Origin: Candidatus Hydrogenedentota bacterium
Lineage (GTDB): Bacteria; Hydrogenedentota; Hydrogenedentia; Hydrogenedentiales; CAITNO01
Direction of reading: 5' to 3'
DNA length: 6,404 bases
Assembly (NCBI GenBank): GCA_903922535.1
Contig: CAIXUF010000207.1
Coordinates: 1 to 6,404, forward strand
Shown: positions 5,319-6,404 of the stretch, in pieces
How the letters are laid out: every line of letters begins with the position of its first letter
How positions within the stretch are numbered: the first letter of the stretch is position 1
Notes under the pieces: generated by a model
What the model was told of the DNA's origin: nothing
Seen by the model: the letters and a program-made list of their open reading frames with translations, nothing else
The model's database searches: none
Made by a program: the position numbers and the translations under genes

Positions 5319-6338
5319 ATGCAGGAAATGATGGAGCTTATGGCGCAGGTCAACACGATCGCCAACGCCTATAAGCGGTCCCAGATCCTGTTCACCGCGC
5401 TCGATGGAAATGTCTTCGCCCTCCTCGAACAGTCCGCCACCGCCGCCCTTGTCGCGGAAAAGACCGGCTGGAATCCGCGCGGCACGGCCATGCTGCTGGA
5501 CGGTCTGGTCGCCCTGCAACTGGTGACCAAGCAGGACGGCGCCTACCGCAACGGAAAGGCCGCCTCCGCCTGTCTGGTGCCCGGCGCGCCCGCATGGCAG
5601 GGCGATATTCTGCGCCACACCCGGGCAAGCTGGGAGGCATGGGCGCAGCTTCCCCAATGCGTCGCCACGGGAGACTGCAGCACCGTCCGGGAACATGAGC
5701 TTTCGGGCGCCGCCCTGCGCAATTTCATCCTGGGCATGGACAATGTGGCCTCGTTCAGCGCCCCGGAGGTGCTGCGCGGGGTGGACTTGTCCCGCCACAC
5801 CAGCATGCTCGATCTGGCCGGAGGCCCGGCCACCTATTCGGCCGTCTTCCTCAAAGCGCATCCGCACATGCGCGCGACGCTGTTTGACCGGGCCGCGGTC
5901 ATCGCCATTGCCCGGGAGAAGGTGGCCGCCGCGGGCCTGCAGGACCGCTTTTCCTACATCGCGGGCGACTGCCTCACCGATGCGTACGGCGGGCCCTATG
6001 ACCTGGTCTTCCTGTCAAACATTGTCCACAGCTTCAGCCCGGAGCAGAACGAGGCGGTGGTGCGCAGGGCCCACGACGCGCTGGCGCCGGGCGGCTCAAT
6101 CATCATCAAGGACTTTCTTGTGGAGAACGACCGCTCCGGCCCGGCGTTCAGTCTTATCTTCTCGCTGCACATGCTGGTGCACACGCCGGGCGGTGGCACC
6201 TATTCTTTTGAGGAGGTGGAGGGCTGGACAAACCGGGCCGGATTCCTGCCCGGCCGCGCCGTTTCGATTACGCAGCAAACGAGGCTTTGGATTGCGGACA
6301 AGAGCCAACAACCAGGAGGATCCTGCCATGCCGAATGA
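5319..6338 (+). CDS. SAM-dependent O-methyltransferase, acetylserotonin/hydroxyneurosporene O-methyltransferase-like
   Basis: This 339-residue protein has the two-part layout of the Methyltransf_2 family. The N-terminal helical/winged-helix dimerisation domain (about 12-95) includes ALVAEKTGWNPRGTAMLLDG. The Rossmann methyltransferase domain (about 130-328) has motif I LDLAGGPATYS (164-174) for SAM binding, an acidic Asp190 after the second strand, GDCL (216-219), and LSNIVHSFSPEQ (232-243), whose His237 sits where family enzymes have the catalytic base. APGGSIIIKDF (256-266) follows. Homologues methylate hydroxyl groups of small aromatic or polyketide-like molecules; the substrate here cannot be told. 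The ATG at 5319 has GAGGGAG (5307-5313) at 5-nt spacing; in-frame ATGs at residues 4, 5 and 8 are alternatives. It lies 35 nt after tatB and overlaps the next gene by 11 nt, so it is probably in the same operon. No signal peptide is seen. Confidence 0.88.
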   Translation: MQEMMELMAQVNTIANAYKRSQILFTALDGNVFALLEQSATAALVAEKTGWNPRGTAMLLDGLVALQLVTKQDGAYRNGKAASACLVPGAPAWQGDILRHTRASWEAWAQLPQCVATGDCSTVREHELSGAALRNFILGMDNVASFSAPEVLRGVDLSRHTSMLDLAGGPATYSAVFLKAHPHMRATLFDRAAVIAIAREKVAAAGLQDRFSYIAGDCLTDAYGGPYDLVFLSNIVHSFSPEQNEAVVRRAHDALAPGGSIIIKDFLVENDRSGPAFSLIFSLHMLVHTPGGGTYSFEEVEGWTNRAGFLPGRAVSITQQTRLWIADKSQQPGGSCHAE

Positions 6339-6404
6339 AAGTACCCGTCGTGAATTTCTGCGCGCCGCCACCGTGGCCGGCGCCGCCACCGCCATGTCCA
6401 TGAG
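6328..6404 (+). CDS. N-terminus of a Tat-exported protein (truncated by the window end)
   Basis: An ATG at 6328 is preceded by a perfect AGGAGG (6314-6319) at 8-nt spacing and opens a frame to the window end (25 codons plus two bases). It begins MPNESTRREFLRAA and continues with an Ala/Gly/Thr-rich hydrophobic stretch. T-R-R-E-F-L-R fits the twin-arginine consensus S/T-R-R-x-F-L-K, so the product should be exported folded through the Tat system whose genes lie about 1 kb upstream. The SD lies inside the preceding methyltransferase gene and the two reading frames overlap by 11 nt, which implies translational coupling. Similar leaders are frequent on secreted Gfo/Idh/MocA oxidoreductases, sulfatases and related enzymes in PVC-like bacteria, but the mature protein is not visible, so its function is unknown. 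Confidence 0.85.
   Translation, partial: MPNESTRREFLRAATVAGAATAMSM

Overview
The window is GC-rich, densely packed bacterial DNA in which every recognisable gene lies on the + strand. It reads as ordinary chromosomal backbone: amino-acid biosynthesis, a nucleoid protein and the Tat secretion machinery. Taxonomy cannot be fixed from the sequence. The last gene begins with a Tat signal of the 'RREFLRAA' style, which is very common in Planctomycetes/PVC-type and related uncultured lineages (e.g. Hydrogenedentes). I offer that only as a weak inference.

Layout. (1) Positions 1-217 hold the C-terminal end of hisF (histidine pathway). (2) Positions 218-454 are a gene-poor leader with two compact hairpins (239-256 and 273-290, the second REP-like). 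It also holds an 18-codon ORF at 322-378, MFRIDQQVWRWRGIAANA, preceded by AGGAG and carrying Trp codons at positions 9 and 11. I interpret this as a tryptophan leader peptide (trpL). The RNA around it can fold into a nested structure whose outer stem pairs the trpL start with the trpE ribosome-binding site. There is no U-tract terminator. (3) trpE (455-1945) and trpG (1942-2517) overlap by 4 nt and encode the two anthranilate synthase subunits. (4) A TTGACA-17-TAAAGT promoter at 2611-2639, with a perfect palindrome in its spacer, drives an unrecognised 199-residue protein with a C-terminal membrane anchor (2694-3293). (5) An HU/IHF-family DNA-binding protein follows, probably starting at a TTG codon (3379-3690). 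(6) tatC (3804-4751) and a tatB-like gene (4765-5283) encode Tat translocase components. TatC carries an extra low-complexity segment of roughly 60 residues in its first periplasmic loop, with a 9-C tract in its DNA. (7) A class I SAM-dependent O-methyltransferase (5319-6338) overlaps by 11 nt the start of a new gene (6328 to the window end) whose N-terminus is a clear Tat signal.

How it fits together. Anthranilate synthase appears controlled twice: by a Trp-codon leader peptide, and by the LLES-x10-S feedback motif in TrpE. The second half forms a close-spaced group, tatC-tatB-methyltransferase-Tat cargo, so the secretion genes sit directly upstream of a gene for a protein they would export. 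The most interesting element is the trpE leader, because its layout suggests attenuation at translation initiation and not by transcription termination.
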